Part shown: piece by piece, positions 14,741 through 26,396 of the stretch
Numbering within the stretch: position 1 is the first letter of the stretch
How the letters are laid out: the number at the start of each line of letters is the position of its first letter
Source: an uncultured Bacilli bacterium
GTDB taxonomy: Bacteria > Bacillota_I > Bacilli_A > RF39 > UBA660
Direction of reading: 5' to 3'
DNA: 39,713 nucleotides
Assembly (NCBI GenBank): GCA_944363885.1
Contig: CALVVO010000006.1
Coordinates: forward strand, 1-39,713
The notes under the pieces: generated by a model
Seen by the model: only the letters and a program-made list of their open reading frames with translations
The model's database searches: none
What the model was told of the DNA's origin: nothing
Translations under genes and position numbers: made by a program

Positions 14741-15241
14741 ATGGCAAGCGAGAAAAATTTAAAAGCTAAAAAAGAAGTTGTTAATGAAATCATAGATAAA
14801 CTTAACAATTCTAGCACGTTTTTATTACTTGAAAACCAAGGACTATCAGTAGCAGATTTTTCTAAATTAAGAAACGAATTAAAAGCTGGTGGAAGTAGCA
14901 TCAAAGTATATAAAAACACATTAATGGATTTAGCTTTAAAAGACAAAAAAATAGAACTAAGTGAATTTATGGCTGGGCCAAACGTTTACGTTTTTTCTAA
15001 AGACATCATCGAACCAATAAAGACTATCAGTGAATTTGCTAAAGGAAATGAAAGTTTAAAAATAAAAGCAGGTTATATTGATGGCAATGTAGTCGGATTA
15101 GATGTAATAAAAGAATACGCAAGCATACCAAGCTATGAAGGATTACTTACAATGTTTGCAGGTGGACTTATTGAACACGTTAAAAATTTAAGTATAGCAT
15201 TAAATTTATATGCTGAAAAATTAGAAGGAGGAGAAAAATAA
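14741..15241 (+). CDS. rplJ: 50S ribosomal protein L10
   Basis: 166 residues starting MASEKNLKAKKEVVNEI; AAGGAGG stands just before the ATG at 14741, so upstream in-frame starts within the leader are rejected. The N-terminal globular domain (FLLLENQGLSVADFSKLRNE, then IKVYKNTLMDLAL) binds 23S rRNA; the C-terminal helix (IEHVKNLSIALNLYAEKLEG) carries the L7/L12 dimers. Its stop overlaps the rplL start by one base, so the pair is translationally coupled. Confidence 0.96.
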   Translation: MASEKNLKAKKEVVNEIIDKLNNSSTFLLLENQGLSVADFSKLRNELKAGGSSIKVYKNTLMDLALKDKKIELSEFMAGPNVYVFSKDIIEPIKTISEFAKGNESLKIKAGYIDGNVVGLDVIKEYASIPSYEGLLTMFAGGLIEHVKNLSIALNLYAEKLEGGEK

Positions 15242-15609
15242 TGGCAAAATTAACAAGTAGAGAAATCTTAGACGCAGTAAAAGAAATGACAGTTCTAGAA
15301 GTAAAAGAACTAGTAGATTTAATGAAAGAAGAATTAGGAGTTGACCCAAGTGCAGTTGCAGTAGCAGCAGCACCAGTTCAAGCAGCAGTAGAAGAAGACG
15401 GAGGAAACAAAACAGTAGTTTTAAAAGATGCGGGAGCAGCTAAATTACAAGTTATTAAAGTAATTAGAGAAATAACTGGTCTTGGATTAAAAGAAGCAAA
15501 AGATATAGCTGATGCTGGAGGAAATGTTAAAGAAAACGTTCCTGCTGAAGAAGCAAACGACATCAAAGCTAAATTAGAAGAAGCTGGCGCAACAGTAGAA
15601 TTAGCATAA
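15241..15609 (+). CDS. rplL: 50S ribosomal protein L7/L12
   Basis: 122 residues. N-terminal dimerisation domain (LTSREILDAVKEMTVLEVKE), an Ala-rich hinge (AVAVAAAPVQAAVE) and the C-terminal factor-binding domain (KLQVIKVIREITGLGLKEAK). Recruits elongation factors to the ribosome. GGAGG in the end of rplJ serves as ribosome binding site. A strong terminator follows. Confidence 0.98.
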   Translation: MAKLTSREILDAVKEMTVLEVKELVDLMKEELGVDPSAVAVAAAPVQAAVEEDGGNKTVVLKDAGAAKLQVIKVIREITGLGLKEAKDIADAGGNVKENVPAEEANDIKAKLEEAGATVELA

Positions 15610-15617
15610 ATTAAAAT

Positions 15618-15640
15618 AGCCTATTAAAATAGGCTTTTTT
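15618..15640 (+). terminator. rplJ-rplL terminator
   Basis: AGCCTATT pairs perfectly with AATAGGCT, followed by six T's; classical intrinsic terminator nine bases after the rplL stop. Confidence 0.85.
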
Positions 15641-15662
15641 GCGTTTATAAAAAGGGGATAAT

Positions 15663-16262
15663 ATGGAACACTATTTTACAAATAATGAAAATTTAAAAAG
15701 CAATTTAAGAAGTATTGAATACACAGTTAAAAATACTTCTTTTGTGTTCTATACTGACAACGGAGTATTTTCCAAATCTACAGTAGATTATGGAACAGAT
15801 TTATTAATAAAAGCATATTTAGATAACAGCGAAAAAACAGGAAACGTTCTCGATATAGGTTGCGGATACGGAGTTATAGGCATAGTAATAAACAAAATAA
15901 AAGGACAAGAAATTGAACAAGTTGACGTCAATAAACGTGCATTACATTTAACTGAAATGAATAATAAAGAAAATAAAACAAAGAGTAAAGTTTATGAAAG
16001 CAACATTTACGAAAAAATAACAAACAAATTTGACGTTATAATAACAAATCCACCTATACGAGCAGGTAAAAAAATATACATGACGATATTAAAAGAAGCA
16101 CATGAACACTTAAAACCTAATGGAGAACTTTGGTTTGTAGTTAGAAAAGATCAAGGTGCTAAAACAATAGAAAAAGAATTAAAAGAAAACTATAATATAA
16201 AATTAATAGAAAAACAAAGAGGATATTATATTTATAAAGCAGATTTTGCGTTGACAAATTGA
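15663..16262 (+). CDS. ybxB: Class I SAM-dependent methyltransferase, YbxB/RsmC-like
   Basis: 199 residues. The SAM site is LDIGCGYGVIGI (about residue 63) and the N6/N2-methyltransferase motif is NPPIRAGK (about 123-130), as in the RsmC/MTS group that methylates guanine N2 in 16S rRNA. RsmC of E. coli has two domains; this protein has only the catalytic half, like Bacillus YbxB, which occupies the same place between rplL and rpoB. The opening MEHYFTNNENLKSN is typical. The substrate is not proven. AAAGGGG precedes the ATG. Its last codons contain the rpoB promoter. Confidence 0.88.
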   Translation: MEHYFTNNENLKSNLRSIEYTVKNTSFVFYTDNGVFSKSTVDYGTDLLIKAYLDNSEKTGNVLDIGCGYGVIGIVINKIKGQEIEQVDVNKRALHLTEMNNKENKTKSKVYESNIYEKITNKFDVIITNPPIRAGKKIYMTILKEAHEHLKPNGELWFVVRKDQGAKTIEKELKENYNIKLIEKQRGYYIYKADFALTN

Positions 16263-16279
16263 AAAATGTTTGTTAACAT
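16251..16279 (+). promoter_or_regulatory. rpoB-rpoC promoter
   Basis: TTGACA (16251-16256) lies in the last codons of the methyltransferase gene; 17-base spacer; TAACAT (16274-16279). A 72-base leader without clear structure follows before rpoB. Confidence 0.7.
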
Positions 16280-16350
16280 TATAAATTGGCAACACATAAT
16301 TTTTTATAAAATTACATGTTCTTTTAAAACTATAGAATTGGGGTGAAAAA

Positions 16351-19300
16351 GTGGCTTACAAAGTAGAAAAATTTGGAGACCATAGAGAAAGAAGAAATTT
16401 CTCAAAACTAAAGAATAGACTAGAATTATCAAACTTATTGGAGATACAAAAAGACTCATATAAGAGATTTCTAGAGGAAGGAATAAAAGAGGTATTCGAC
16501 GATATTTTCCCAGTTGAAAGTTTCTCAGGAAGTTTATCACTTGAACTCGGAGAGTATTCATTTGATAAACCAAGATACACTGTTAAAGAAAGCAAAGAAA
16601 GAAGAGTTACATACGCAGCACCTTTAAAAGTGCAAGCAAGACTTTTCATAAATGAAACAGGAGAAGTTAAAGAACAAGAAGTATATTTAGGAGATATGCC
16701 ATTAATGACTGAAAATGGTAGTTTTATCATTAATGGAGTAGAAAGAGTTATCAACAGTCAATTAGTGCGTTCACCTAGTATATATTTTAAAAACGAAATA
16801 GATAAAAATGGAAGACATATAATATCTAGTGAAGTAATTCCTAGTAAAGGTACATGGCTTGAGTACGAATTAGATGCTCGAGGGGTTTTATATGTAAGAA
16901 TTGATAGAACAAGAAAAGTAACAATAACAACATTTTTAAGAGCATTAGGTCTTAATAATGAAGAAGACATATATAAAGTATTTGGAAAAGATGAATATTT
17001 AGAAAATACAATAGCAAAAGATAGCACTAAAAATACTGATGAAGCACTAATAGAAATATACGAAAAACTAAGACCAGGAGAGCCTGCAACTTTAGATTCA
17101 GCTAAAAACCAATTAATCGTAAGATTTTTTGATAGTTTTAGGTATGATTTAGCAAAAGTTGGCCGTTATAAATTCAATAAAAAACTTAATGTTGTAGATA
17201 GATTACTTAATAATAAAATTGCCCAAGACATAAAAGATGAAAAAGGCAATATTATAATTAGTAAAGGTACAGTAATAACTAAAGAATTATTAGAAACTTT
17301 AAAACCTATATTTGCAGCTGGATACGGATTAAAAGAAGTGAAAATAAATGAAGAACTTGACTCTTATAACAAAGTTCAAGAAGTTTTAGTATATGCAAAT
17401 GATGACTCAAAGAAAATAATAAAAGTTATTGGTAATGATCAAAGCATAGACGTCAAGAGACTTACAATAAGTGATATTTATGCATCAATCTCATATTACA
17501 TCAACTTGCATTATGGTGTAGGTAATACAGATGAAATTGACCATTTAGGAAACAGGCGTGTTAGACAAAGTGGTGAATTAATTCAAAATCAATTCAGAAT
17601 TGGAATAGTAAGAATGGAAAGAGTCATTAGAGAAAGAATGACTACACAAGAAATTGATGCAGTAACACCAAAAAGTTTAATAAATATAAGACCAGTTACA
17701 GCAGCATTGAAAGAATTCTTTGGAAGCAGCCAATTATCAAAGTTTATGGATCAAATCAATCCAATCGCAGAACTTAACGATAAGAGAAGATTAAGTGCTT
17801 TAGGGCCTGGTGGATTATCAAGAGATCGTGCTGGAATGGAAGTGCGTGACGTTAACCCAAGCCATTACGGAAGAATTTGTCCAATTGAAACACCAGAAGG
17901 ACAAAACATTGGCTTAATTACATCACTTGCAGGATACGCAAAAGTAAATGAGTATGGATTTATTATGACTCCATATAGAAAAGTAAAAAATGGTAAATTA
18001 ACAGACGAAATAGTATACATGACAGCTGACGAAGAAGAAGACTATTACATTGCTCCAGCAACAATAGATGTAAATGGAAGAAATGAAATAACAGAAGAAA
18101 GCGTACCAGTAAGATTTAAAGGCGATAACTTAATTATAAAGAAAGAACAAGTTGATTATACAGATGTAAGCCCATCACAAATCGTATCTGTTACTACAAG
18201 TATGATACCATTCTTGGAACACAACGATGCTAACCGTGCACTTATGGGTGCAAATATGCAACGTCAAGCAGTGCCACTATTAAAGCCTGAAGCACCTATC
18301 ATAGGTACAGGAGTAGAAGCGCAAGTTGCAAAAGATTCAGGAGCAGTTGTAGTTGCAAAAGAAGATGGTATAGTAGATTATGTAGATTCAAAGAAAATAA
18401 TAATTAAAAACTCTAAAGGAAAAACTGAATACGAATTAATAAATTATGAAAGAAGTAACGCAGAAACATGTTATAATCAAAGACCAATAGTTAAAAAAGG
18501 CGAAGAAATAAAAGCTGGAATGGTCATAGCTGATGGACCATCTACTGACATGGGAGAAATCGCATTAGGTAAAAACCTTTTAGTAGCATTTATGACATTT
18601 AATGGTTATAACTATGAAGATGCTGTAATATTAAATGAAAGAATAGTAAAAGATGACGTATTAACTTCAATTCACATCGAAATGAAAGAAGTAGAAATAC
18701 GTGATACGAAACTTGGACCAGAAGAATTCACAAGAGATATACCAAATGTCAGTGAAGAAGCAAGAAAAAATCTTGATGAAAACGGAATTGTACGTATTGG
18801 TACTGAAGTAAAAGAAAATGATATATTAGTTGGTAAAATAACTCCAAAAGGAATGCAAGAATTATCAAGTGAAGAAAAACTTTTACACGCAATATTTGGT
18901 GAAAAAACTAGAGAAGTTAGAGATACATCATTAAGAGTACCACATGGAAGTGCAGGAATTGTACATGATATTCAAGTATTTACAAAAGAAAATTCAGATG
19001 AATTACCAGCAGGAGTATTAAAAGTAATAAGAGTATACTTAATACAAAAGAGAAAAATGCAAGTTGGTGACAAAATGGCAGGAAGATATGGTAATAAAGG
19101 TGTTGTATCACTAGTATTACCAGAAGAAGATATGCCATACTTACCAGATGGAAGAACAGTCGACATAATGTTAAACCCATTAGGTGTTCCATCACGTATG
19201 AATTTAGGTCAAATTCTTGAAATCCATTTAGGAATGGCAGCTAAGACACTAGGTGTTCACGTTGCTACACCAGTATTTGACAGTGCAACTGAAGAAGATT

Positions 19301-19947
19301 TAAAAGCAATGACAAAAGAAGCTGGACTTGCTCCAGACTATAAAACAGATTTATATGATGGTAGAACAGGAGAAAAATTTGATAAAAGAGTTGCAGTTGG
19401 TGTAATGTACATGATTAAACTTAACCACATGGTAGATGATAAATTACACGCTAGAAGTACTGGACCATACAGTTTAGTAACTCAACAACCACTTGGAGGA
19501 AAAGCTCAATTTGGTGGACAAAGATTTGGAGAAATGGAAGTATGGGCACTATATGCATACGGTGCAGCACATATTTTACAAGAAGTACTTACTGTAAAAT
19601 CAGATGACGTATTAGGAAGAGTAAAAGTTTACGAACAATTAGTAAAAGGTAAAGTAGTTGACCAAGCAGGAGTTCCAGAATCATTTAGAGTATTAATAAA
19701 AGAATTCCAAGCATTAGGTTTAGATATCTCTATAATAACTAAAGATGGCGAAACAAAAGATTTAAGAGATCTAGAAAGAGAAGAAGATAAAGAAGACGTA
19801 CCAGTTACAATAGAAGAAATAGATGTAACAAAACTTGAAGAACCTGTGGAAGAGCCAACAATAGAAGAAGAGATTGAAGAAGAATTTGAGGAAAATTCAG
19901 GTTACGATGCCTTAGATGATTTAGAGTATGAGGGGAGTGAAGAATAA
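16351..19947 (+). CDS. rpoB: DNA-directed RNA polymerase subunit beta
   Basis: 1198 residues, GTG start after GGGGTG. All core beta motifs are present, including the rifampicin region ([20 protein letters not shown], then [19 protein letters not shown]), [17 protein letters not shown], and the C-terminal [20 protein letters not shown]. In the rifampicin pocket, E. coli Q513 is Lys (residue 464), N518 is Ile (469) and H526 is Asp (477); Q513K and H526D are known single-step resistance changes, while D516 and S531 are unchanged. A Glu-rich tail (about residues 1145-1198) closes the protein, as in several Firmicutes. Stop overlaps the rpoC start by one base. Confidence 0.99.
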   Translation: MAYKVEKFGDHRERRNFSKLKNRLELSNLLEIQKDSYKRFLEEGIKEVFDDIFPVESFSGSLSLELGEYSFDKPRYTVKESKERRVTYAAPLKVQARLFINETGEVKEQEVYLGDMPLMTENGSFIINGVERVINSQLVRSPSIYFKNEIDKNGRHIISSEVIPSKGTWLEYELDARGVLYVRIDRTRKVTITTFLRALGLNNEEDIYKVFGKDEYLENTIAKDSTKNTDEALIEIYEKLRPGEPATLDSAKNQLIVRFFDSFRYDLAKVGRYKFNKKLNVVDRLLNNKIAQDIKDEKGNIIISKGTVITKELLETLKPIFAAGYGLKEVKINEELDSYNKVQEVLVYANDDSKKIIKVIGNDQSIDVKRLTISDIYASISYYINLHYGVGNTDEIDHLGNRRVRQSGELIQNQFRIGIVRMERVIRERMTTQEIDAVTPKSLINIRPVTAALKEFFGSSQLSKFMDQINPIAELNDKRRLSALGPGGLSRDRAGMEVRDVNPSHYGRICPIETPEGQNIGLITSLAGYAKVNEYGFIMTPYRKVKNGKLTDEIVYMTADEEEDYYIAPATIDVNGRNEITEESVPVRFKGDNLIIKKEQVDYTDVSPSQIVSVTTSMIPFLEHNDANRALMGANMQRQAVPLLKPEAPIIGTGVEAQVAKDSGAVVVAKEDGIVDYVDSKKIIIKNSKGKTEYELINYERSNAETCYNQRPIVKKGEEIKAGMVIADGPSTDMGEIALGKNLLVAFMTFNGYNYEDAVILNERIVKDDVLTSIHIEMKEVEIRDTKLGPEEFTRDIPNVSEEARKNLDENGIVRIGTEVKENDILVGKITPKGMQELSSEEKLLHAIFGEKTREVRDTSLRVPHGSAGIVHDIQVFTKENSDELPAGVLKVIRVYLIQKRKMQVGDKMAGRYGNKGVVSLVLPEEDMPYLPDGRTVDIMLNPLGVPSRMNLGQILEIHLGMAAKTLGVHVATPVFDSATEEDLKAMTKEAGLAPDYKTDLYDGRTGEKFDKRVAVGVMYMIKLNHMVDDKLHARSTGPYSLVTQQPLGGKAQFGGQRFGEMEVWALYAYGAAHILQEVLTVKSDDVLGRVKVYEQLVKGKVVDQAGVPESFRVLIKEFQALGLDISIITKDGETKDLRDLEREEDKEDVPVTIEEIDVTKLEEPVEEPTIEEEIEEEFEENSGYDALDDLEYEGSEE

Positions 19948-22900
19948 TGATGGAAGTAAATAATTTTGAAGGAATCAAAATAGGAATTGCATCCCCAGAA
20001 AAAATAAGAGAATGGTCATATGGCGAAGTAAAAAAACCAGAAACAATTAACTACAGAACATTAAAGCCAGAAAGAGATGGACTATTCTGTGAAAAAATAT
20101 TTGGTCCAACAAAAGACTACGAATGTAGTTGTGGAAAATATAAAAGATTAAGATACAAAAACATAATTTGTGATAGATGTGGAGTAGAAGTAACTAGATC
20201 AAAAGTAAGACGTGAGAGAATGGGACACATTGAACTAGCTACTCCAGTTGCTCACATATGGTATACAAAAGGAGTACCACCAAAAATTGGATTAGTACTT
20301 GATATGTCTCCAAGAGACTTAGAAGAAGTAATATACTTTGTAAGTTATGTAGTAATAGACCCAGGAATTGCACCACTAGAAAAGAAACAAACATTATCCG
20401 ATAAAGAATACCGTGCATATTATGAAAAATACGGAAACGGATTTACTGTAGGAATGGGTGCTGAAGCAATTAAAAAATTACTAAGTGAAGTTAACTTAGA
20501 AGTAGAAGCAGAAAACTTAAAAAAAGAAATTGAAAAAAGCCAAGGGCAAAAGAAAATTAGACTTGTAAAAAGATTAGATTGCATTAATTCATTCATAGAA
20601 AGCGGAAATAGACCAGAATGGATGATACTTGAAGCATTACCAGTTATTCCGCCAGAACTAAGGCCTATGATACAATTACCTGGAGGCCGTTTTGCTACAA
20701 GTGACTTAAACGACTTATATAGAAGAATAATAAATAGAAATAATCGTTTAAAAAAGCTAATTGAATTAGGAGCTCCAACAATAATAGTCCAAAACGAAAA
20801 ACGTATGCTACAAGAAGCGGTAGATGCGTTAATAGATAATGGAAGAAGAGGAAGAAGTGTACAAGGTTCAGGTAATCGTGCTTTAAAATCATTAAGTAGT
20901 ATGCTTAAAGGTAAACAAGGAAGATTCCGTCAAAACTTACTTGGAAAACGTGTCGATTACTCTGGACGTAGTGTTATCGTAGTAGGACCAACACTAAAAA
21001 TGTATGAATGTGGAATACCAAAAGAAATGGCACTAGAACTATTCAAACCACATGTAATACACGAATTAGTAGAAAGAGAAATGGCACATAACATAAAAGG
21101 TGCAAAAAAATTAATTGAAGCACAAGACGAAAGAGTATGGGATATTGTTGAAGAAGTAATCAAAGAACATCCAGTACTATTAAACCGTGCTCCAACACTA
21201 CATAGACTAGGTATACAAGCTTTTGAACCAAAACTAGTAGGTGGAAAAGCATTAAGATTGCATCCACTAGTTTGTCCAGCATTTAACGCAGACTTCGATG
21301 GAGACCAAATGGCTGTTCACGTACCATTAAGTGAAGAAGCACAAGCAGAAGCTAGAATATTAATGTTAGGTGCAAATAACATACTTAATCCAAAAGATGG
21401 TAGTCCAATAGTAACACCATCACAAGATATGGTATTAGGTAATTACTATTTAACAATAGAAACACCAGGATTACCAAATGAAGGAAAAGCTTACAAAAAT
21501 TCAAACGAAGCGCTAATGGCATACGAAAGAGGTGACTTAACACTTCATACAAGAATATGTTTACCAGTAAAAAGTTTTAAATACAAAATGTTTACTGATG
21601 AACAAAAAGATAAATACTTAGTAACTACACCAGGTAAATTAATATTTAATGAAATACTACCAGATACATATCCATACATAAATGAAGGTAGTAAAGAAAA
21701 TATAGAAAAAATAACACCAAATAAGTTCTTTATAGAAAAAGGTGAAAATTTACCACAAAAAGTTGCAGAAATGCCAATAACAAAACCATTAATAAATAAA
21801 GACTTAGAAAAATTAATTTCTCAAATATTCAAAAGATACAAAACAACAGAAACATCAATAATGCTAGACAAACTAAAAAATCAAGGTTTCAAATACAGTA
21901 CAAAGTCAGGTATAACTTTCTCACTTAGTGACGTACCAGTAACTGATAAAAAAGAATCAATGATTGACGAAACTAACAAAATGATTGAACAAGTTACAAA
22001 ACAATATAAGAGGGGATTAATAACTAATGAAGAAAGACATGACAGAATAGTAAAATTATGGGCTGAAACAACAAATAATGTTCAAGGAGAAGTAATAAAA
22101 GAATTATCAAGTAATCCAGATAATCCATTAGATATGATATTCTCATCAGGTGCTCGTGGTAAGAAAAATCAATTAGGACAATTATCAGGAATGCGTGGAT
22201 GTTTAACTAAAACAGGAGGAGATGTTATTGAAATACCAATTACAGCCTCATTTAAAGATGGACTTGATGTGCAAGAATTCTTCTTGAGTACTCACGGTTC
22301 AAGAAAAACTACTGCCGACACAGCTTTAAAAACAGCCGATGCTGGATATTTAACACGTAGATTAGTAGATGTAGTACAAGATATAATTGTAAAAGAACAC
22401 GACTGTGGAACTATTCAAGGAGTTGAAGTAAGCGCATTTATTGATGAAAATAGTGGAGCAGTACTTGAAAGCTTAGAAGAAAGAATTATTGGAAGATACA
22501 CAAATCAAAAAATTATTAATCCTGAAACAAAAGAATTAATTATAGATAAAGGAGAATTAATAACAGAACCAATAGTTGACAAAATAGTAAAAGCAGGAAT
22601 TACTAAAGTAGAAATAAGAAGCGTACTAACATGTAAAACTGTAAATGGCGTATGTAAAAAATGTTATGGAAGAAATCTTGCAACAGGAAATATGGTTGAA
22701 GTTGGTGAAGCTGTGGGAATAATGGCAGCACAATCAATAGGTGAACCTGGTACTCAGTTAACAATGAGAACATTCCACACTGGTGGTGTTGCATCAGCAG
22801 CAGATATCACACAAGGTTTACCACGTGTAGAAGAGCTATTTGAAGCAAGAACACCAAAAGCAAAAGCAACTATAGCTGAAATAAGCGGTAAAATAACAAA

Positions 22901-23579
22901 AATTACTGAGGATAAAGGTAAATTTAAGATATATATAACAAATGATCTTGAAGTTAGAGAACATGTTACATTATATAATTCAAAACTAAAAGTAGAAAAA
23001 GGACAAATGGTAGAAGCCGGAGATGCATTAACTGAAGGCTCAATCGCACCAAAAGAACTACTTGCTGTAACAGATCCAATTACAGTACAACAGTATATAG
23101 TTAAAGAAATACAAAAAGTTTATAAATCACAAGGTGTTGACGTATCAGATAAACACGTAGAAATTGTAGTAAAACGTATGATATCTAAAATCAAAATAGT
23201 AGAATCTGGAGATACAAACCTAGTTGAAGGAACTTCAGTTTCATTAAGAGAATTTGGAGAAGTAAATAAACCAATAATCCTAGAAGGAAAAACTCCAGCG
23301 ACAGGAAAACCAATTTTACTTGGTATAACAAAAGCATCACTAGAAACAGATTCATTCTTATCTGCAGCATCATTCCAAGAAACTACAAGAATATTAACAG
23401 AAGCCGCAGTAAAAGGTAAAGTTGATATGTTAAATGGACTAAAAGAAAATGTAATTTTAGGTAAATTAATACCTGCTGGAACAGGTGCTAAAGAATATTC
23501 AGATATAAGCTTAATGCTAGAAAAAGAATTTTTAAGCGATGATGCTAGTGAAGTATTAGAAGAAACTTTTTGTGATTAA
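19947..23579 (+). CDS. rpoC: DNA-directed RNA polymerase subunit beta'
   Basis: 1210 residues. N-terminal zinc ribbon [20 protein letters not shown], the active-site motif [14 protein letters not shown] that binds catalytic magnesium, the trigger loop/bridge region ([17 protein letters not shown]) and the second zinc site (CGTIQ... with [13 protein letters not shown]). The ATG at 19947 overlaps the rpoB stop (TAATG); a second ATG directly follows, and either can be used. No insertions or missing segments seen. A terminator closes the operon. Confidence 0.99.
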   Translation: MMEVNNFEGIKIGIASPEKIREWSYGEVKKPETINYRTLKPERDGLFCEKIFGPTKDYECSCGKYKRLRYKNIICDRCGVEVTRSKVRRERMGHIELATPVAHIWYTKGVPPKIGLVLDMSPRDLEEVIYFVSYVVIDPGIAPLEKKQTLSDKEYRAYYEKYGNGFTVGMGAEAIKKLLSEVNLEVEAENLKKEIEKSQGQKKIRLVKRLDCINSFIESGNRPEWMILEALPVIPPELRPMIQLPGGRFATSDLNDLYRRIINRNNRLKKLIELGAPTIIVQNEKRMLQEAVDALIDNGRRGRSVQGSGNRALKSLSSMLKGKQGRFRQNLLGKRVDYSGRSVIVVGPTLKMYECGIPKEMALELFKPHVIHELVEREMAHNIKGAKKLIEAQDERVWDIVEEVIKEHPVLLNRAPTLHRLGIQAFEPKLVGGKALRLHPLVCPAFNADFDGDQMAVHVPLSEEAQAEARILMLGANNILNPKDGSPIVTPSQDMVLGNYYLTIETPGLPNEGKAYKNSNEALMAYERGDLTLHTRICLPVKSFKYKMFTDEQKDKYLVTTPGKLIFNEILPDTYPYINEGSKENIEKITPNKFFIEKGENLPQKVAEMPITKPLINKDLEKLISQIFKRYKTTETSIMLDKLKNQGFKYSTKSGITFSLSDVPVTDKKESMIDETNKMIEQVTKQYKRGLITNEERHDRIVKLWAETTNNVQGEVIKELSSNPDNPLDMIFSSGARGKKNQLGQLSGMRGCLTKTGGDVIEIPITASFKDGLDVQEFFLSTHGSRKTTADTALKTADAGYLTRRLVDVVQDIIVKEHDCGTIQGVEVSAFIDENSGAVLESLEERIIGRYTNQKIINPETKELIIDKGELITEPIVDKIVKAGITKVEIRSVLTCKTVNGVCKKCYGRNLATGNMVEVGEAVGIMAAQSIGEPGTQLTMRTFHTGGVASAADITQGLPRVEELFEARTPKAKATIAEISGKITKITEDKGKFKIYITNDLEVREHVTLYNSKLKVEKGQMVEAGDALTEGSIAPKELLAVTDPITVQQYIVKEIQKVYKSQGVDVSDKHVEIVVKRMISKIKIVESGDTNLVEGTSVSLREFGEVNKPIILEGKTPATGKPILLGITKASLETDSFLSAASFQETTRILTEAAVKGKVDMLNGLKENVILGKLIPAGTGAKEYSDISLMLEKEFLSDDASEVLEETFCD

Positions 23580-23602
23580 AAACCCAATTAATGGGTTTTT
23601 TA
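23578..23602 (+). terminator. rpoBC terminator
   Basis: AAAAACCCA pairs with TGGGTTTTT across a five-base loop, continuing into T's; begins at the rpoC stop codon. Confidence 0.8.
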
Positions 23603-23603
23603 A

Positions 23604-23632
23604 TTTACTTTTTAAATACTATTATGTATAAT
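23604..23632 (+). promoter_or_regulatory. frr-argS promoter
   Basis: TTTACT (23604-23609), 17-base spacer, TATAAT (23627-23632), 18 bases before frr, between the rpoC terminator and the frr ribosome binding site. Confidence 0.6.
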
Positions 23633-23650
23633 TAAAGTGGAGAGTGAGTT

Positions 23651-24190
23651 ATGTTTAACGAAAACGAAGTTAAAACAAAAATGGACAAAGTTATAGAATC
23701 ATTAGAATCTAGACTTACAACTGTCAGGGCAGGAAGAGCTAACCCAAATATTTTAAATGGAATAATGGTAGAATATTATGGAGTACCCACACCAATACAA
23801 GGAATAGCAAATATAAGTATACCTGAAGCAAGACAACTAGTAATAAAACCATTTGATAAATCTGCTTTAAAAAATATAGAAAAAGCATTATTTGAAGCAA
23901 ATTTAGGTATGGCGCCTACAAATAACGGTGAAGTTTTAATATTAACTATTCCAGAACTAACAGAAGATAGTAGAAGAGCATTTGTTAAGCAAGTAAAAGA
24001 TATGGCAGAAGATGCAAGAATAGCTTTAAGAAATGTAAGACAAGACGCGAACAACGCAATAAAAAGACAAGAATTTAGCGAAAATGAAGAAAAAATATAT
24101 TTAGAAAGCGTTCAAAAACTAATAGATAAATATAACGATATAGTAGAAGAAAAATTTAAAGAAAAAGAAAAAGAACTTATGACAATCTAG
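23651..24190 (+). CDS. frr: Ribosome recycling factor
   Basis: 179 residues, near the usual 185. Conserved RRF text: LTTVRAGRANPNILNGIMVE, YYGVPTPIQGIANISIPEAR, and the long third helix with VRQDANNAIKR. With EF-G it splits post-termination ribosomes. Usually next to pyrH; here it is instead eight bases upstream of argS and probably shares its transcript. Ribosome binding site GGAGAGTGAG. Confidence 0.97.
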   Translation: MFNENEVKTKMDKVIESLESRLTTVRAGRANPNILNGIMVEYYGVPTPIQGIANISIPEARQLVIKPFDKSALKNIEKALFEANLGMAPTNNGEVLILTIPELTEDSRRAFVKQVKDMAEDARIALRNVRQDANNAIKRQEFSENEEKIYLESVQKLIDKYNDIVEEKFKEKEKELMTI

Positions 24191-24198
24191 GTGATTAT

Positions 24199-25872
24199 AT
24201 GATAAAAGATATAGAAGAGTTTATAAAGCCAATATTTGACTCTTTTAACTATGATTTTTATGTTAGCGAAAGCAATAAAAAAGAAATATGTGACTATCAA
24301 ATAAATAGTCTTTTTCGTATTGCTAAAGAATTAAAAGTAAACTTATTAGAAATAGGAACAACAATTATAAAAAAAATAAATGAACTAAAAAACTTTGATG
24401 AATATTTTAAAGAAGTATCATTTTTAAATGGATTTATAAACATAACTATTAGTGATAAATTTATAAACAAATGGATTAATAAATCACTTAACAATTTAGG
24501 AGTAAATAAAGTAGAAAGTGACGAATTGTATTTCTTAGATTATGGTGGCCCAAACATTGCAAAGCCATTACATATTGGACACTTAAGACCAGCAATTATA
24601 GGAGAAAGTCTAAAAAGAATAATAAACTACAAAGGATATAAAACAATTAGTGACGTTCATTTAGGCGATTATGGTTTGCAAATGGGTCAAGTAATATATG
24701 GGATAAAAAGAGATAAAATAAAATTAGAAGATATAAACATTAATTTTCTAAACAAATGTTATCCTGAAATAAGCGCGTTATGCAAAAGTGATGAAAAAGT
24801 ATACGAAGAATGTAAAAGCATTGTAAAAGAATTACAAAATGGTAATAAAGAATACAACGAATTATGGAACAAAATATATGAAGAGAGCTTAAAAGATATA
24901 AAAAGACTTTTTAAATATTTGGATATAAATTTCGATTTATGGCTAGGCGAAAGCGATTCAAAGCCTTATATTTCAAAATTAATTGATTTACTTTTACAAA
25001 AACAATTATTAGTAGAAGATGATGGAGCAAAAATAGTAAAATTACAAGAAGAAAACGACAATAAAGAAATGCCACCATTAATAGTTTTAAAAAGTGACGG
25101 GTCATTTATGTATGCTACAACTGACTTAGCTACAATTTATGAAAGAATAGAAAAGTACAATCCAAAATATATTTTATATGTAGTAGATGCTAGACAAAGT
25201 TTACATTTTGAACAAGTATTTAGAACATGTAAAAAAATAGGATGGAAAAACAACTTTGAACACATTTCATTTGGAACTATAAATGGTAGTGATGGCAAAC
25301 CATTTAAAACTAGAAGTGGAGAAACACTAAAATTAGATGAACTAATAAAAATGACTAAAGAAATATTTATACAAAAACGTGAAGAAAACGCGGATATGAG
25401 TGAAGAAGATTTAGATATAATAGTAAATGCAATAATAAAGTATGCAGATTTATCTAATAACAGAGAAAAGAATTATGTTTTTGATTTATCAAAGTTTAGT
25501 GATGTTAATGGTAAAACAGGACCTTATATACTTTATTCAGCATTAAGAATAAGGAAAATCTTAGAAAATAACACATTTGATGGTACAGTAAGTGACAATA
25601 TATATGATGATATAGATAGAAACTTAAGAATAAAATTACTTGATTTTGATAAATACATAACAAAAAGTATAGAAGAAAGATTACCAAGCATAATTGCAGA
25701 ATACGTATATGATATTGCGGATTTAACTAGTGCATTTTATCAAAAAAATAACATTTCTAACTTACAAGATAAAACTAAAAGAAATGATTGGCTTATTATT
25801 TTAAATTTTGCATATAATGTTATGAAAGAATGCTTAAACATGCTAAGTATAAAAATACCTAGTAAAATGTAA
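24199..25872 (+). CDS. argS: Arginyl-tRNA synthetase
   Basis: 557 residues, class I. N-terminal ArgRS-specific (Add-1) domain, then the HIGH motif in NIAKPLHIGHLRPAIIGESL (about residue 125), and in place of a canonical KMSKS loop the text GSDGKPFKTRSGETLKL, as in many bacterial ArgRS. The C-terminal DALR helical anticodon domain ends in LNMLSIKIPSKM, as usual. Charges tRNA-Arg and needs the tRNA for arginine activation. A tRNA-Arg(CCU) gene lies 0.6 kb downstream on the other strand. Start ATG follows AGGTGA. No T-box is visible upstream. Confidence 0.96.
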   Translation: MIKDIEEFIKPIFDSFNYDFYVSESNKKEICDYQINSLFRIAKELKVNLLEIGTTIIKKINELKNFDEYFKEVSFLNGFINITISDKFINKWINKSLNNLGVNKVESDELYFLDYGGPNIAKPLHIGHLRPAIIGESLKRIINYKGYKTISDVHLGDYGLQMGQVIYGIKRDKIKLEDININFLNKCYPEISALCKSDEKVYEECKSIVKELQNGNKEYNELWNKIYEESLKDIKRLFKYLDINFDLWLGESDSKPYISKLIDLLLQKQLLVEDDGAKIVKLQEENDNKEMPPLIVLKSDGSFMYATTDLATIYERIEKYNPKYILYVVDARQSLHFEQVFRTCKKIGWKNNFEHISFGTINGSDGKPFKTRSGETLKLDELIKMTKEIFIQKREENADMSEEDLDIIVNAIIKYADLSNNREKNYVFDLSKFSDVNGKTGPYILYSALRIRKILENNTFDGTVSDNIYDDIDRNLRIKLLDFDKYITKSIEERLPSIIAEYVYDIADLTSAFYQKNNISNLQDKTKRNDWLIILNFAYNVMKECLNMLSIKIPSKM

Positions 25873-25879
25873 AAAAATG

Positions 25880-25888
25880 TGCTATAAT
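25880..25888 (+). promoter_or_regulatory. Extended -10 promoter of the HD-domain gene
   Basis: TGCTATAAT is an extended -10 (TGn-TATAAT) with no good -35. Start of transcription would fall at about 25894-25896, giving a 5' leader of only a few bases if GTG 25899 is the start, or about 20 if ATG 25914 is used. Confidence 0.5.
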
Positions 25889-25898
25889 ATACTGGCTG

Positions 25899-26396
25899 GT
25901 GAAAAAAAAGAGAATGAAAAGAATTAATAAAGAATATGAGAATATATATAAAGAATTTGAAGAAAATTCAGAATTTAAAAAACTATCAGAAAATATACAT
26001 CACGGGTTAACTAGATTAGAACACGTAAATAGAGTTGCTCGTTGGAGTTTTATTGCATCTAAAGTATTAAAATTAGATACAAAATCTGTAACAAGAGGAG
26101 CATTGCTTCATGATTTCTTTACTAATGAAGACATAAATAGAGAAAACTACAATGAATTTTTAAAAGAACATCCTTTAATTGCTCTTGAGAATAGTAAAAA
26201 ACACTTTGAAATTAACGAAATAGAAGAAGACATAATAAGCAAACACATGTACCCGCTAACTAAAAAAAAGCCAAAATACAAAGAAAGTATATTAGTTAGT
26301 TTAATTGATAAAGTAGCAAGTTGCTATGAGGCTTTAAGATTTCAAACCGCAACAGCTGTTGGAATTACAATATTGTTTCTATACAATATAAGATAA
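25899..26396 (+). CDS. HD-domain protein, putative metal-dependent phosphohydrolase
   Basis: 165 residues from GTG 25899, or 160 from ATG 25914; neither has a strong ribosome binding site. HD-superfamily residues: HHGLTRLEHVNRVARWS (metal His), GALLHDFF (the HD pair, about residue 70) and SKHMYPLTKKKPK with LIDKVASCYEA (third and fourth metal ligands). This is the small stand-alone HD type found in many Bacilli next to housekeeping genes; nucleotide or phosphate-ester hydrolysis is the family function, substrate unknown. It lies behind argS and converges on the tRNA gene, with a bidirectional terminator between. Confidence 0.75.
   Translation: MKKKRMKRINKEYENIYKEFEENSEFKKLSENIHHGLTRLEHVNRVARWSFIASKVLKLDTKSVTRGALLHDFFTNEDINRENYNEFLKEHPLIALENSKKHFEINEIEEDIISKHMYPLTKKKPKYKESILVSLIDKVASCYEALRFQTATAVGITILFLYNIR

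Noticed and set aside
25899-26396. HD gene as a RelA/SpoT-type alarmone enzyme
   Set aside because: Too short and without the RelA synthetase or TGS blocks; only a small stand-alone HD fold is supported.
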